NCBI GenBank assembly: GCA_002281575.1
Contig: NCGN01000001.1
Location: forward strand, 248,001 to 312,000
DNA: 64,000 nt
Reading direction: 5' to 3'
Origin: Sphingobacteriia bacterium 28-36-52
GTDB lineage: Bacteria > Bacteroidota > Bacteroidia > Chitinophagales > Chitinophagaceae
Shown: positions 42,893-52,396 of the stretch, one piece after another
Numbering within the stretch: the stretch's first letter is position 1
Layout of the letters: the number at the start of each line of letters is the position of its first letter
Translations under genes and position numbers: made by a program
Notes under the pieces: generated by a model
Told to the model about the DNA's origin: nothing
The model's input: the letters and a program-made list of their open reading frames with translations, nothing else
Databases searched by the model: none

Positions 42893-43642
42893 TTGCAAAA
42901 ATTCAAACTTCATATCTCCGGGGGCATGGCGGTCTATATAGGTCGTCAGGTGCTGACAAAAATGCATGCACACCATGCCCTTGAAATTGTAATGTCATTC
43001 CAGAAATCTTTCTTGATTTCAAAAAATGGAACTGAATTTGAAAAAAGTGATTGCAGCATTATAGCTGCCGACTTGCCACATCAATTTATCGGTAAGGATG
43101 ATTTTTATATTTTCATTTATTTGGATGCTGAATTGAATTACACTCATAGGCTGGAAGCATCCATGCATCTGGAAAAACAAGGATTGGTTCATTACTTTGG
43201 TAGTGAAATTGATGCTGTAAGAACTGAATTTATCAATTGGTTTAATTCAGCATCAAATGAAGAGGAAAATGTACATAGTCTAATTGGCTTGCTGGTTGAA
43301 AAGCTAACGGGCAGCGAAAACTCAGTTAATCAAATTGATGAAAGAATTAAACAATCAATAGCGTTTCTTCATTCAAACTTGAATGAAGAAATAAGTTTGG
43401 CAAATATCGCTTCTAAAGTGCATCTTTCTGAAAGCCGCTTTGCCCATTTATTTAAGGAGCAAACCGGTATCCCATTTCGTAAATACATACTTTGGTGCCG
43501 GATGCAGGCAGCATTACAAGAAGTAATGAAAGGGCAATCGTTTACCAATGCAGCATATGGCGGGGGTTTTTCAGATGTAGCCCATCTTAGCCGCACATTT
43601 ACAGAAATGTTTGGAGTTTCGCCTTCAGAAGTTCTTAAATAA
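42893..43642 (+). CDS. AraC-family transcriptional regulator
   Basis: The 249-residue protein has an N-terminal cupin-like sensing domain (HAHHALEIVMSF and SDCSIIAADLPHQF) and a C-terminal AraC double helix-turn-helix (ISLANIASKVHLSESRFAHL and FTNAAYGGGFSDVAHLSRTF). The first start is TTG 42893; the next ATG (42926) would delete an early beta strand, so TTG is preferred. It is 56-65 bases before the desaturase gene and may control it or the metal operons. The ligand is unknown. Confidence 0.88.
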   Translation: MQKFKLHISGGMAVYIGRQVLTKMHAHHALEIVMSFQKSFLISKNGTEFEKSDCSIIAADLPHQFIGKDDFYIFIYLDAELNYTHRLEASMHLEKQGLVHYFGSEIDAVRTEFINWFNSASNEEENVHSLIGLLVEKLTGSENSVNQIDERIKQSIAFLHSNLNEEISLANIASKVHLSESRFAHLFKEQTGIPFRKYILWCRMQAALQEVMKGQSFTNAAYGGGFSDVAHLSRTFTEMFGVSPSEVLK

Positions 43643-43697
43643 TAGCAGGTTTATTCAAGTCTTTTACTTTTCGGTAAAGCATTTTTGCACTCTAAAA

Positions 43698-44948
43698 ATG
43701 TTTTGCATGAAGAAAGTATTTCAGTTTGGAATTTATCCTGCCATCATGTTGTCAGCTTCCGCCATTATTTTGTATGGAATCCGATCAGGGTACAACCAAT
43801 ATCTTGTAACTGTACCTGTCATTACTCTTACAGGTATATTAATTTTAGTATTGGAACAATGGATGCCTTATGAAAAGAATTGGGTAGGTGGTAAAGATGA
43901 CTGGAACCTTGACCTTACTTACTACATCATTAATTACAGTATAAAACTTATTGCTCAATTTCTTTTTATATGGCTGGCGGAAAGTATTAGCTTTTTGTCG
44001 TTGTTTCCGATGCAATTGCCATTTTGGATGCAGGTTATAATTGCACTTACAATAATAGACTTCTTTCTTTTCCTGGTACACTGGCAGAGTCATAAATACC
44101 AATTTTTATGGAAGCTTCATGCTATTCACCATAGTTCGGAGCGATTATACTTTTTAAATGGTGAAAAACGTCATGCATTGCACCAGGTAATAGAGGGAAC
44201 ACCTGGCATTATTCTTTGCCTTGTAATCGGTACTCCGCAACCGGTGGTGGTGGTGGCGCTGGCAATTCTGGCCGTAAATATGTTTATGCAGCATACCAAT
44301 CTTGATTACAAAGCAGGTATTTTGAAGAAATTCTTTTGTGTAGCAGAGTTGCACCGCTGGCATCACCGTGCAGATTATAAAGATGCACAGGTTAACTACG
44401 GAGCCTGGCTTACCATTTGGGACCGCCTGTTCAACACTGCGTATGATAGTCCGAAAATGCAAACAGAATTAGGCGCTATCGGTATTGCTGAAGAAAAGAA
44501 CTTTCCCAAAAACTACTGGAAACAATTTCTCTACCCTTTCAATAAAAAGATTCGGCAAAATTCAAAAACAATCTTACTCATTGCAGCTATGCTGTTTATA
44601 AATGGAATTGTATTTTCCCAGATGTATGCAGATGCTATTACCGGTAATTGGCAGCTTCAGGATGGTAGTAAAAAGATAAGCGTCGTTAAAGAAGATGGTA
44701 AATACGTTGGTAAAATCTATTGGGTAAAAGATATGTCAAAAAACAATGAAATCGGCAGGAGAGTATTGTGGAATTTGGAATATGATGCTGATGACAAAGA
44801 GTGGAAAGGTGGCGAAATCCAGTTACCTGATATTGGACATTCTGCAAGCTGTTATATTAAACTCAAAGATGTAAATACTGCTATAGTTACGGGTTACCAC
44901 GGCATGAGGCTATTTGGTAAAACCAAGACCCTTACAAGGGTGAACTAA
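43698..44948 (+). CDS. Sterol desaturase/fatty-acid hydroxylase fused to DUF2147
   Basis: I start at ATG 43698 (MFCMKKVFQ), with 43707 as an alternative; the longer frame runs into the AraC gene. The protein has membrane helices and the diiron histidine clusters of the FA-hydroxylase family: HWQSH, HAIHHSS and HRWHH. A C-terminal extension (last about 100 residues) with AITGNWQLQDGSKKISVVKE and GKIYWV is a DUF2147-type domain after another membrane helix (about 285-303). The fusion is unusual. It probably modifies a lipid or hydrocarbon chain in the inner membrane; the substrate is unknown. Confidence 0.8.
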   Translation: MFCMKKVFQFGIYPAIMLSASAIILYGIRSGYNQYLVTVPVITLTGILILVLEQWMPYEKNWVGGKDDWNLDLTYYIINYSIKLIAQFLFIWLAESISFLSLFPMQLPFWMQVIIALTIIDFFLFLVHWQSHKYQFLWKLHAIHHSSERLYFLNGEKRHALHQVIEGTPGIILCLVIGTPQPVVVVALAILAVNMFMQHTNLDYKAGILKKFFCVAELHRWHHRADYKDAQVNYGAWLTIWDRLFNTAYDSPKMQTELGAIGIAEEKNFPKNYWKQFLYPFNKKIRQNSKTILLIAAMLFINGIVFSQMYADAITGNWQLQDGSKKISVVKEDGKYVGKIYWVKDMSKNNEIGRRVLWNLEYDADDKEWKGGEIQLPDIGHSASCYIKLKDVNTAIVTGYHGMRLFGKTKTLTRVN

Positions 44949-44985
44949 TGGGTCAAATAGTGTATTTTGCTGTCTTAAGCAGCAT

Positions 44986-46233
44986 ATGAACAATAAATTA
45001 GCACTACTAATACGGCAATATAAAGAAGATAATCAGTCTGTATACAACACCTGGTTCATCAATAATGAGGAACGGCTAAAGGCGTTTCGTTCTATCCGTC
45101 GTGGCGTTATGCAGGTAATTGATGATATTAAGGGTAAAAAATTTCCCGCTGATTTTAAAGGGTCTTCGTTAGAGTTTGTGCTTACCTGCATTACAGAACA
45201 AAAGCAGGTATTTGAAGGAGCTTCCCATCCATTTTACTGGAAACCCAAGTTGAGGATTCCTGATATTTATGAGAATGAAAACAATAAACAGGCATTCGGA
45301 CAATTCTTAGAAAATTGTCTGAATGCAAAGACTGAGGAACAGATTCTTAAAGAAATCATAAGACTGGATGGTTTAAAAATTAAAGGTCTTGGCCCTGCTG
45401 TTGCGAGTATCCTTTATTTTCTTCACCCAACCATTATTCCTCCATTTAACACTGCTATTATTAATGGGTTCAATTTCCTATACAAAGACAAAAAGAAATT
45501 AGGTAGCTGGAGTGAATACCTTAAGCTGAGAGAAGTAATGATTGATACCAATAATCAGTATCGTTCAGAACTGTCATCCGATTTAGGCGCTATTGCTGGT
45601 CTGTTATTTGAAATAGGGACTCAAAAATTGATACTGGGTACAGATGCATATTTATCCGAGCCTGAACGAAAGAAATTGGAAAAACTAATTGAAAAAAGAC
45701 AGGAAAGTGTGCAGCAGGAAAAGGATGAAGAAAATCTGCATACGGAGATGCAATATCATTTATTGAAAATAGGTAGTGCCTTAGGCTATGATGTGATTGC
45801 CGCTTCTAACGACAGATCAAAATCACACTGTGGTAACAGTTTTTCATTTGTGAGCTTACAACAATTCCCGGATATCCGGTTGGAAAAAGATACATTGAAT
45901 ACTGTAAAACTAATAGATGTTCTTTGGTTTCAAAAGGGAACAAATAACGTAATTGCTGCTTTTGAAGTAGAAAAAAGTACCAGTATTTATTCAGGTATTT
46001 TAAGGTTGACAGATTTGAGTTATACAATTGCAGATGGTGATGAAGTGTTCTATCTGATTGTACCTGATAAAAGAGAAAAAGATGTTTGTCTTCAACTTTC
46101 CCGTCCTGCAATTAAACAAAACAATGTAATAATTAAATACATCCTCTTTTCTGAATTACGTAGTCATTGCGATGCATTGTGCAAGTTTGGCGAGAGCCAT
46201 CATATTATGGAGAAGATAGCGAAGGCAGTATAA
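44986..46233 (+). CDS. Helix-hairpin-helix plus PD-(D/E)XK-like nuclease, orphan
   Basis: The 415-residue protein has a DNA-repair-like helix-hairpin-helix segment near residues 125-165 (LKIKGLGPAVASILYFL). A C-terminal nuclease-like domain has VKLIDVLWF and IAAFEVEKSTSIYSGILRL, where Asp and E-x-E/K could be the metal-binding core. I do not know the family name. No methyltransferase lies next to it, so it is not an ordinary restriction-modification pair. It ends in a shared bidirectional terminator. It may be a defence or repair accessory gene. Confidence 0.6.
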   Translation: MNNKLALLIRQYKEDNQSVYNTWFINNEERLKAFRSIRRGVMQVIDDIKGKKFPADFKGSSLEFVLTCITEQKQVFEGASHPFYWKPKLRIPDIYENENNKQAFGQFLENCLNAKTEEQILKEIIRLDGLKIKGLGPAVASILYFLHPTIIPPFNTAIINGFNFLYKDKKKLGSWSEYLKLREVMIDTNNQYRSELSSDLGAIAGLLFEIGTQKLILGTDAYLSEPERKKLEKLIEKRQESVQQEKDEENLHTEMQYHLLKIGSALGYDVIAASNDRSKSHCGNSFSFVSLQQFPDIRLEKDTLNTVKLIDVLWFQKGTNNVIAAFEVEKSTSIYSGILRLTDLSYTIADGDEVFYLIVPDKREKDVCLQLSRPAIKQNNVIIKYILFSELRSHCDALCKFGESHHIMEKIAKAV

Positions 46234-46263
46234 AAAGCGGCAGTTAATGTTGCTGCCGCTTTT
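46233..46263. terminator. Bidirectional terminator
   Basis: A perfect 11-base inverted repeat (AAAAGCGGCAG, 46233-46243; CTGCCGCTTTT, 46253-46263) with a 9-base loop lies between two convergent stops. A and T runs flank both arms, so it can end transcription of both the nuclease gene and the TonB receptor gene. Confidence 0.9.
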
Positions 46264-46266
46264 GGT

Positions 46267-48468
46267 TTAAAATTTTGCTCCAACAGATATAAAGAATGTT
46301 CTTCCATCAGCCGGTAAAGCACCCGGCCCCGGATAACCACCTGCTCTGCGGGTGAAATATCTTTCGTTAAATAAATTATTTGCTCCTGCTTTCAGGTTTA
46401 GCCCTTTTGAAAATTTATAGGTAGCTGTTAAATCAGTTACAGTATAAGATGGTATTAAACCATTATTGCCATTTGCCGAAGGTGTAACTGTGTTATTGGC
46501 ATCGCTAAAGGTTTCTCCTACATTGCTCATCTGTACAGTTAATAAAAAGCCTTTATTACCGCCTGTTATTCCACCACGGAAAAGATTCGTTGGGGCATTC
46601 TCCACTTTCTTACCTTTTGTACTGGCATCTTTATGGTTGCCACTGTATTTAGCATCTGTATATCCGTAAGACCCAAAAATAATTAAATCTGCATCTTTGT
46701 TTTTTCCGAATGCCCTGAAAGGATTAAATTCTACATATCCCTCAAACCCTTTGCTGGTGCTGCTGCCAACATTAGTAATAAGCCGGTATGAAGGTGTTCC
46801 GCTAACAGTAATTGTCCCTACACGGTTATCATACTGTAAGTAAAATCCACTTATATCAAACTGGAGAAAATCTTTCGCTTTACCACGGTAGCCTAAATCA
46901 ATATTGTATCCCTTGGCATCTTTCAAATCTGCGTCAACCACATCGGTTGTAGGTGGAGCTTGCAAATTTGCAAACTGAATAGGGCGATAAGCCTGGGAAA
47001 AATTTGCATATACCTCAGTAGACCTGGTAACATGGTACTCTGTTCCCACACCAGCGAGAACAAAACTTCTATCTCTTGTAATATTCTGTAAGATTATTTC
47101 TGTACCCCCTGTTGTATATCCATTTCGTCCAGAAGATGAGCCTTCCAGCCATTCATATCTTATTCCGGGTATTATCAAAAACTTATCGCTGACACGAAAA
47201 ATATTTTCTGCAAATGCAGCTGTGTTTCTGGACTTAAAAATAATATCACGGGGATAATTACCGGTTATGGTAACATCATATCCTGTACCTGTTGTTCCTT
47301 TACCGTCGGCCTGTCTGGTGGTAGTCCCGGTATATAAACGGATACCAGCAGATAAAGTATTTTTCATTTTGCCCAGATGGTAATCTGTGATGATACGGCT
47401 TTCCATTCCATAGTTCCTGTATTGGTCAAGATTCACCACCCTGTTGTTGTAGTTCAGTGATGCAGGGTTAATACTGTCTTTTATATTGATGGATTGCAAA
47501 AAGCCAACACTGTTCCTGTCACCATTGGTGCTAAATAGTTTCGTATTCCACCGGGCGTTTTCATTTATTTGATAGTTGGCGATTAATGCGGAGGTTGTCC
47601 AGGTTATATCAAACCAATTACGGCTGCGGAAACTTTGTTGGGCATCCTGCTTTATTTGTATATCTGTTAAACCACCTGGTTGTTGACTGCGGATATGTGA
47701 ACGCATTACTTCAGCCGTTAATGAAAATTTTGTTGTGAAATTATAGGTTACAGTACCATAGCCTGCGTTGGTGAAATATCGACTGTTTTCTCTCCATCCG
47801 TCTCCATTACGATGGTCGAAAAATGTATAATAATGAACTTTCCCTTTTTTGCCGCCTATTGCATTATAGCTGTTGAATAGGCCATTGCTTCCAACTGTTT
47901 GCTGTGTTTCAAATTCAAAAGGTTTGTTTATTTCACTACCATTTCTGAGAATGTAATTTACCAAGCCGCCAAATTGTGGGCCATATTGCAAAGAGCCTTG
48001 TCCTCTTACCATTTCTATACGTTGCACAGCCTGTAGCTGCGGATTATAGTATGCTTCCGGATAACCAAAAGGATCCGCAGCAATATCATATCCGTTTTGA
48101 CGCACATTAAACTCCCAACTGCGGTTGGGACTTAATCCACGAGCAGCAATGCCAATCTGGATTCCGCTGGGGTCACTTTCCCAAATATGAATTCCGGGTA
48201 CTTTTGCCAGTACCTGCCGCATGTTATTTGTTACTACATTACCCTGCACATTGTCTAACACAATCAGTGTATTCTTTTTACCCGCATAAATATTTGTGCC
48301 AACAATTTCCGGTATTTGCTGATAATCGCTTTTGCTGTTTCTACCCACTACGGTCACATCGGGCAGGTTTTTTATCAGTAGTGTATCACTATTTCCTTTT
48401 TTGGTTTGCCCGGTAGCTACATTTAATGCCAATATCATTAAACACAAAACAAGCTCTCTTTTACTCAT
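46267..48468 (-). CDS. TonB-dependent outer-membrane receptor (FecA-like)
   Basis: I start at ATG 48468 (MSKRELVLCL), which gives a normal signal peptide; an upstream in-frame ATG (48489) adds 7 residues. The 733-residue protein has a plug domain (LPDVTVVGR, then PGIHIWESDPSGIQIGIAARG, VRGQGSLQYGPQFGGLVNYI) and a 22-strand-type barrel that ends in Phe (ISVGAKF). The plug sequence resembles that of ferric citrate receptors. Within a metal island it might import a metal chelate, but the ligand is not shown. No fecR/sigma pair is adjacent. Confidence 0.87.
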   Translation of the reverse strand: MSKRELVLCLMILALNVATGQTKKGNSDTLLIKNLPDVTVVGRNSKSDYQQIPEIVGTNIYAGKKNTLIVLDNVQGNVVTNNMRQVLAKVPGIHIWESDPSGIQIGIAARGLSPNRSWEFNVRQNGYDIAADPFGYPEAYYNPQLQAVQRIEMVRGQGSLQYGPQFGGLVNYILRNGSEINKPFEFETQQTVGSNGLFNSYNAIGGKKGKVHYYTFFDHRNGDGWRENSRYFTNAGYGTVTYNFTTKFSLTAEVMRSHIRSQQPGGLTDIQIKQDAQQSFRSRNWFDITWTTSALIANYQINENARWNTKLFSTNGDRNSVGFLQSINIKDSINPASLNYNNRVVNLDQYRNYGMESRIITDYHLGKMKNTLSAGIRLYTGTTTRQADGKGTTGTGYDVTITGNYPRDIIFKSRNTAAFAENIFRVSDKFLIIPGIRYEWLEGSSSGRNGYTTGGTEIILQNITRDRSFVLAGVGTEYHVTRSTEVYANFSQAYRPIQFANLQAPPTTDVVDADLKDAKGYNIDLGYRGKAKDFLQFDISGFYLQYDNRVGTITVSGTPSYRLITNVGSSTSKGFEGYVEFNPFRAFGKNKDADLIIFGSYGYTDAKYSGNHKDASTKGKKVENAPTNLFRGGITGGNKGFLLTVQMSNVGETFSDANNTVTPSANGNNGLIPSYTVTDLTATYKFSKGLNLKAGANNLFNERYFTRRAGGYPGPGALPADGRTFFISVGAKF

Positions 48469-48889
48469 AAGTATGATTTTGAATTGCAAAAGTGCTCATG
48501 CTTTGTGTAATACCACTTATGTAAAAGGGAAATAGAGTTATGCAATGCAGAAATATTTAGGGTTTAGTCAATAAATAGCAGACTGGCAACCTATTTTCGT
48601 TTTATCTAATATCAAAATTGTGAGGCTGTTATTAAGCGATGGTAGTTCGGTGTTTAAGTAATTTTAGTTGAGTGGGTTTAGACTATTAGGAAAAAAGAGG
48701 TAAAAACACGTTTAGCTGACGTAAATACTACATTTTCAACGGGAAAGCCAAGCAAGCGTAGCAGTAAGTGGCAGCAAAATTTTATAAAAATTATCAATAA
48801 TTTTACAAATTTCCTAAACCATTCTACCATATCTTCGTCTTCAAAAGGAGTAGAGGTTCGCTAAAAATTCTTATTTTTAGCAATATTCA
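48469..48889. other. Divergent promoter region between TonB receptor and CzcC module
   Basis: No gene is supported in about 420 bases. The notable element is the perfect hairpin at 48860-48881. The rest is AT-rich and should hold promoters for both directions. Confidence 0.5.
48860..48881 (+). promoter_or_regulatory. 9-base palindrome just upstream of the czc module
   Basis: GCTAAAAAT-TCTT-ATTTTTAGC ends 8 bases before ATG 48890. It could be an operator or an RNA hairpin that masks the start region. Confidence 0.5.
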
Positions 48890-49420
48890 ATGAAACAGAG
48901 TTTATCCATAAAACTAAAAGCGCTGTTCCTACTGGTTGTATTTGCAACAAATACAGTTGTAGGTTTTGCCTGTGCTATAGGTGTAGATATGGGTTTTAAT
49001 TCCTCCTCTCATCATAACCAAACTGAAGCGTCTGCAGAAGTGCATATTCACGATGATGGGAAAAATCATGTTCATGAAAAGGAAACAGCAATAGTAACAA
49101 ATCATGTTCATGAAAATGGCATTAATCACCAACATGATAGCGAGCCCACAACACTAATTCCCGTTGATGGCAATAACTTACTTACAAAAGAAGATGGCGG
49201 ATGTTGTACCAATGAAGTGCAGGAGTTTCAAGATTTGGATAAAAATGTTTCCGTAAATACTACTGGTATCTATATACCGGTATTTGTGGCAATTCTTAGT
49301 ACTTATTTTAATATTGATTTCTCAGCGGCTGTCAAGGATTTTCCTGTCCATTATAAGGTTCGTTTTTACTACCCCCCACCGACTGACATACGCATAGCGA
49401 TGCAGCGTTTCCAGATTTGA
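48890..49420 (+). CDS. His-rich secreted protein with CC and PPP motifs
   Basis: The 176-residue protein has a signal segment (about 9-28), a His-rich stretch (about 40-85, with repeated HVHE/HIHD/HQHD), a Gly-Gly-Cys-Cys motif near 103-106 and a Pro-Pro-Pro near 164-166. The CC...PP layout recalls the HYC_CC_PP protein at 32137, but with a His-rich metal-binding insert. It is probably a periplasmic metal-binding protein; zinc or copper. It leads the second efflux operon. Confidence 0.75.
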   Translation: MKQSLSIKLKALFLLVVFATNTVVGFACAIGVDMGFNSSSHHNQTEASAEVHIHDDGKNHVHEKETAIVTNHVHENGINHQHDSEPTTLIPVDGNNLLTKEDGGCCTNEVQEFQDLDKNVSVNTTGIYIPVFVAILSTYFNIDFSAAVKDFPVHYKVRFYYPPPTDIRIAMQRFQI

Positions 49421-49510
49421 TTATGGTAAAACAGGTGAAGCTTTTTGCTTCATCCAACTTCATTTGCGTTTCGCAATATGAGGCTATTTGTTTTACCGTA
49501 ATCAATTTTT

Positions 49511-50701
49511 ATGTTCAGATATAGTATCATCGTTTTTCTTGCAGGCGTCATCAGTTTTTCGGCATCGGCACAGCAAGTGCTCACAGAAGAGGAAGCTGTG
49601 TCCAAGGCATTGGCTAATAACAAGAATATCCAAGCTGCATCACTGCAAGTAAAACAGCAGCAGCAGTTACTGAAATCAGCCATCAATCTTCCTAATCCCG
49701 AGTTCTTTTGGGAAAGCCCTACAGGTAACTTTTATACGGGTAGCATTACACAGTCATTTGAGTTTCCAACCGTATACAGTAATCAGTACCGTTTGCAAAA
49801 ACAGCAAATTGGTGTGGCACAAAAAGAAAAGCAACTAACAGAAGCAGAGTTAAAGTATCGAGTTAAAGTCTTATACTTAGAAATACAATACGCTGATTCG
49901 CTAGCCTCACAATTATACATACAGGATACACTCTATGAAAAGATAAAGCTATCAGCTATTCGCCAGTTTAATGCAGGACAAATAGACTATCTGCAACAAA
50001 CATTTGCTGAAACACAGTATGGTGAAATTCATAATCAATATCAACAGTCGCTTGTAAGAGCCTCCTCTTTAAAGGCGCAGTTGCAATGGTTCACAGGCAT
50101 TAAAGATCCTATCACAGTCGAGCCACTTGCTATTTCACTTTCTCAGGTACAATTATCTCTTGTGCTTGATTCCACAGCGTTATTTGCAAATCCTGCCCTA
50201 CAGATATTACAGCAGCAGGAGAATGTCGCCAAACAAAACATTGCATTACAAAAAAGTAAAGCCTTACCTGGGTTGGCTTTTGGTTATTTCAACCAGGGCG
50301 AAAGGGATACGAAATGGTTGAATCGTTTCAGGGTAGGTGTAACTATTCCGTTATGGTTCGGACAATATAAAAGTAATATCAATGCTGCCAAAACGGAGCA
50401 ACAGGTTATTCAAAGCAAACAGCAGGGATTGCAGCAAGATTTATCTGCGCAAACGATTAATACAAACAGCGAAATACGAACCAACTGGCAGTCTGTTCAA
50501 TATTATCAACAAACTGGGTTAAGAAAAGCACAGGAAGTGATTACTACTTCACAACGCTTTTTTGTAAGTGGTGAAATTGATTATATCAGTTTACTAAGAA
50601 ACAGCAACGATGCATACACTGTTTACCAGAAATACCTGGAAGCGGTACGAAACTATAATCTCAGTGTTATCAATCACAAATATTTAATGGGTCAGTTATG
50701 A
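49511..50701 (+). CDS. TolC-family outer-membrane efflux factor (CzcC-like)
   Basis: The 396-residue protein has a signal peptide (about 1-20) and the TolC helical repeats (LTEEEAVSKALANNKNIQAA, Gln-rich). It completes an RND efflux system with the downstream adaptor and pump. The stop overlaps the start of the adaptor by 4 bases (ATGA), so translation is coupled. It is unlike the TolC-family protein at 36521, which has a Met-rich insert. Confidence 0.85.
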   Translation: MFRYSIIVFLAGVISFSASAQQVLTEEEAVSKALANNKNIQAASLQVKQQQQLLKSAINLPNPEFFWESPTGNFYTGSITQSFEFPTVYSNQYRLQKQQIGVAQKEKQLTEAELKYRVKVLYLEIQYADSLASQLYIQDTLYEKIKLSAIRQFNAGQIDYLQQTFAETQYGEIHNQYQQSLVRASSLKAQLQWFTGIKDPITVEPLAISLSQVQLSLVLDSTALFANPALQILQQQENVAKQNIALQKSKALPGLAFGYFNQGERDTKWLNRFRVGVTIPLWFGQYKSNINAAKTEQQVIQSKQQGLQQDLSAQTINTNSEIRTNWQSVQYYQQTGLRKAQEVITTSQRFFVSGEIDYISLLRNSNDAYTVYQKYLEAVRNYNLSVINHKYLMGQL

Positions 50702-52377
50702 AACGAATAATCATTCAATTTTTATTGGGGCTTTTGCCGGTACTTACATTTGCACATGGCGGCGAAGACCATGGTGATGCTAAAAAAACAGCCATATCGC
50801 CTGCAAGTTATTTCTCCTCTGAGGCTGCTTCTGAAGTCTATGAAGTATTGTTAAAGTACAGCCCGATAGCACCAGGCAAGGAAGCATCGCTTCGTTTGTA
50901 TTTAAGTGAATATAATACCAATAGCCCTATCGACAGTGCTATAATAGAAGTAACAGTAGCTGACAATCCCAATATAAAGATTACTGTTACAAGGATTGAT
51001 AAGGGCGTATTTGAATTGAAAACCACGTTCCCGGCAAAGAAGGCATACAATCTTGTACTCAATATCAATAGCTATGCAGGCATTGATTTAATTCAGCTAA
51101 ACAATATTGAAATTGGGAAAGAATTGACTGCAGCAGTTGCAACAGAAAGCACCCCGCATTCTCATTGGTACAGCAGCAATTGGTTTTTTGGATTGATTGG
51201 TTTGCTGACCGGCTTGCTCGTTATGTTCTTTGTTACCAGAGGTCGCAGCAGGAAAATAATTACGGGAGCAATTATTCTTTTTTGTCTTTTGCCAACCGCT
51301 ACTTACAATCCGGTATCCGCACATGGTGGTGAAGACCATGGTGATGCGGCAGGTAAAACTGGCGGTGGCTCTTCCACAACCTTTATTGTTGAAAAGGAAA
51401 CGCAGTTTCTTTTTAATATTCAAACGAAGAAAATTGGCACAGGTGATTTTAATGAATCATCCGTTTTACTAGGAACCGTGAATGCAGCTCCGCAAGGCCG
51501 GGCAGTTATACAAACGCCGCAGACTGGTAAAATCGTTTCATTAAGAGTAGCTCCCGGTCAACGGGTTGGCAAAGGGCAAGTGGTAGCTGTAATAGAGCAA
51601 CAGGTTGATGCCGGGACGCAAATTAGTATCAGCTCTCAAAGTAACAGTGTAAATGCTGAGTATGAAGCTGCTAAAGCACAATATGATAGGTTATTGGGGA
51701 TAGCAGATATTGCCGCAAAAAAAGATATTACCGAAGCGAAAGCCCGTTATGAAAGTGCTAAGAAAAATAAGGAACTCTTTGATGCCAATACCGGGAAGAA
51801 TACAGGTAATACAAAAACTATAAGCCTTTCTTCTCCTGTTAGTGGTGTTGTTGGCACATTTAATTATGCCATTGGTGCTGTGGTAAACAGTGGAGAAACC
51901 TTGTTTGAAATAACCAATCTTGATCAGGTATTTGTAGAAGCCCAGGTCTTTGCAGGTGACGCTCAAAAATTGAAACTAGCAACAGGGTTTACCACCATTT
52001 CAAATACGGATACACTGGTTTATAAATTAAAGATGATTAATGCTGCCCAATCAGTAAATACAGGTAACCAATCTCAGAAAGTTGTATTTGAAATCATCAA
52101 TCCAAAAGGTCAGTTTAAAATTGGTGAGAATATAAATGTGCGGATGACGGGAAATAATGTTATACGGCAGGTGGTAATACCCAATGAAGCAATTACTGAT
52201 GTGAATGGTAAGCCGGCCATTTTTATAAAAGATAAAGCTGAACAGTATAGTATCAGCTTCATAGTGAAAGGGCAAAGCAATGATAAGTTTACCGTTGTCA
52301 CCAAGGGTACTGAAGACGGCGAAAGAGTTGTTACCGCCAATGTGTATCAAATGAAAATGATGTATTTAAATCAATAA
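50698..52377 (+). CDS. RND adaptor with an extra N-terminal domain (CzcB-like)
   Basis: The 559-residue protein is longer than usual adaptors. Residues 1-19 are a signal segment, followed by HGGEDHGDA at 20-28 and a beta-sandwich-like domain (about 40-140). Hydrophobic helices follow at about 162-180 and 187-203, then a second HGGEDHGDA at 209-217 and the adaptor proper (about 225-559, with TGKIVSLRVAPGQRVGKGQ). It looks like two secreted units joined in one frame. The His/Asp motif should bind metal. It bridges the CzcA pump and the outer-membrane factor. Confidence 0.83.
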   Translation: MKRIIIQFLLGLLPVLTFAHGGEDHGDAKKTAISPASYFSSEAASEVYEVLLKYSPIAPGKEASLRLYLSEYNTNSPIDSAIIEVTVADNPNIKITVTRIDKGVFELKTTFPAKKAYNLVLNINSYAGIDLIQLNNIEIGKELTAAVATESTPHSHWYSSNWFFGLIGLLTGLLVMFFVTRGRSRKIITGAIILFCLLPTATYNPVSAHGGEDHGDAAGKTGGGSSTTFIVEKETQFLFNIQTKKIGTGDFNESSVLLGTVNAAPQGRAVIQTPQTGKIVSLRVAPGQRVGKGQVVAVIEQQVDAGTQISISSQSNSVNAEYEAAKAQYDRLLGIADIAAKKDITEAKARYESAKKNKELFDANTGKNTGNTKTISLSSPVSGVVGTFNYAIGAVVNSGETLFEITNLDQVFVEAQVFAGDAQKLKLATGFTTISNTDTLVYKLKMINAAQSVNTGNQSQKVVFEIINPKGQFKIGENINVRMTGNNVIRQVVIPNEAITDVNGKPAIFIKDKAEQYSISFIVKGQSNDKFTVVTKGTEDGERVVTANVYQMKMMYLNQ

Positions 52378-52396
52378 CCAAAATAAACAAACAAAC

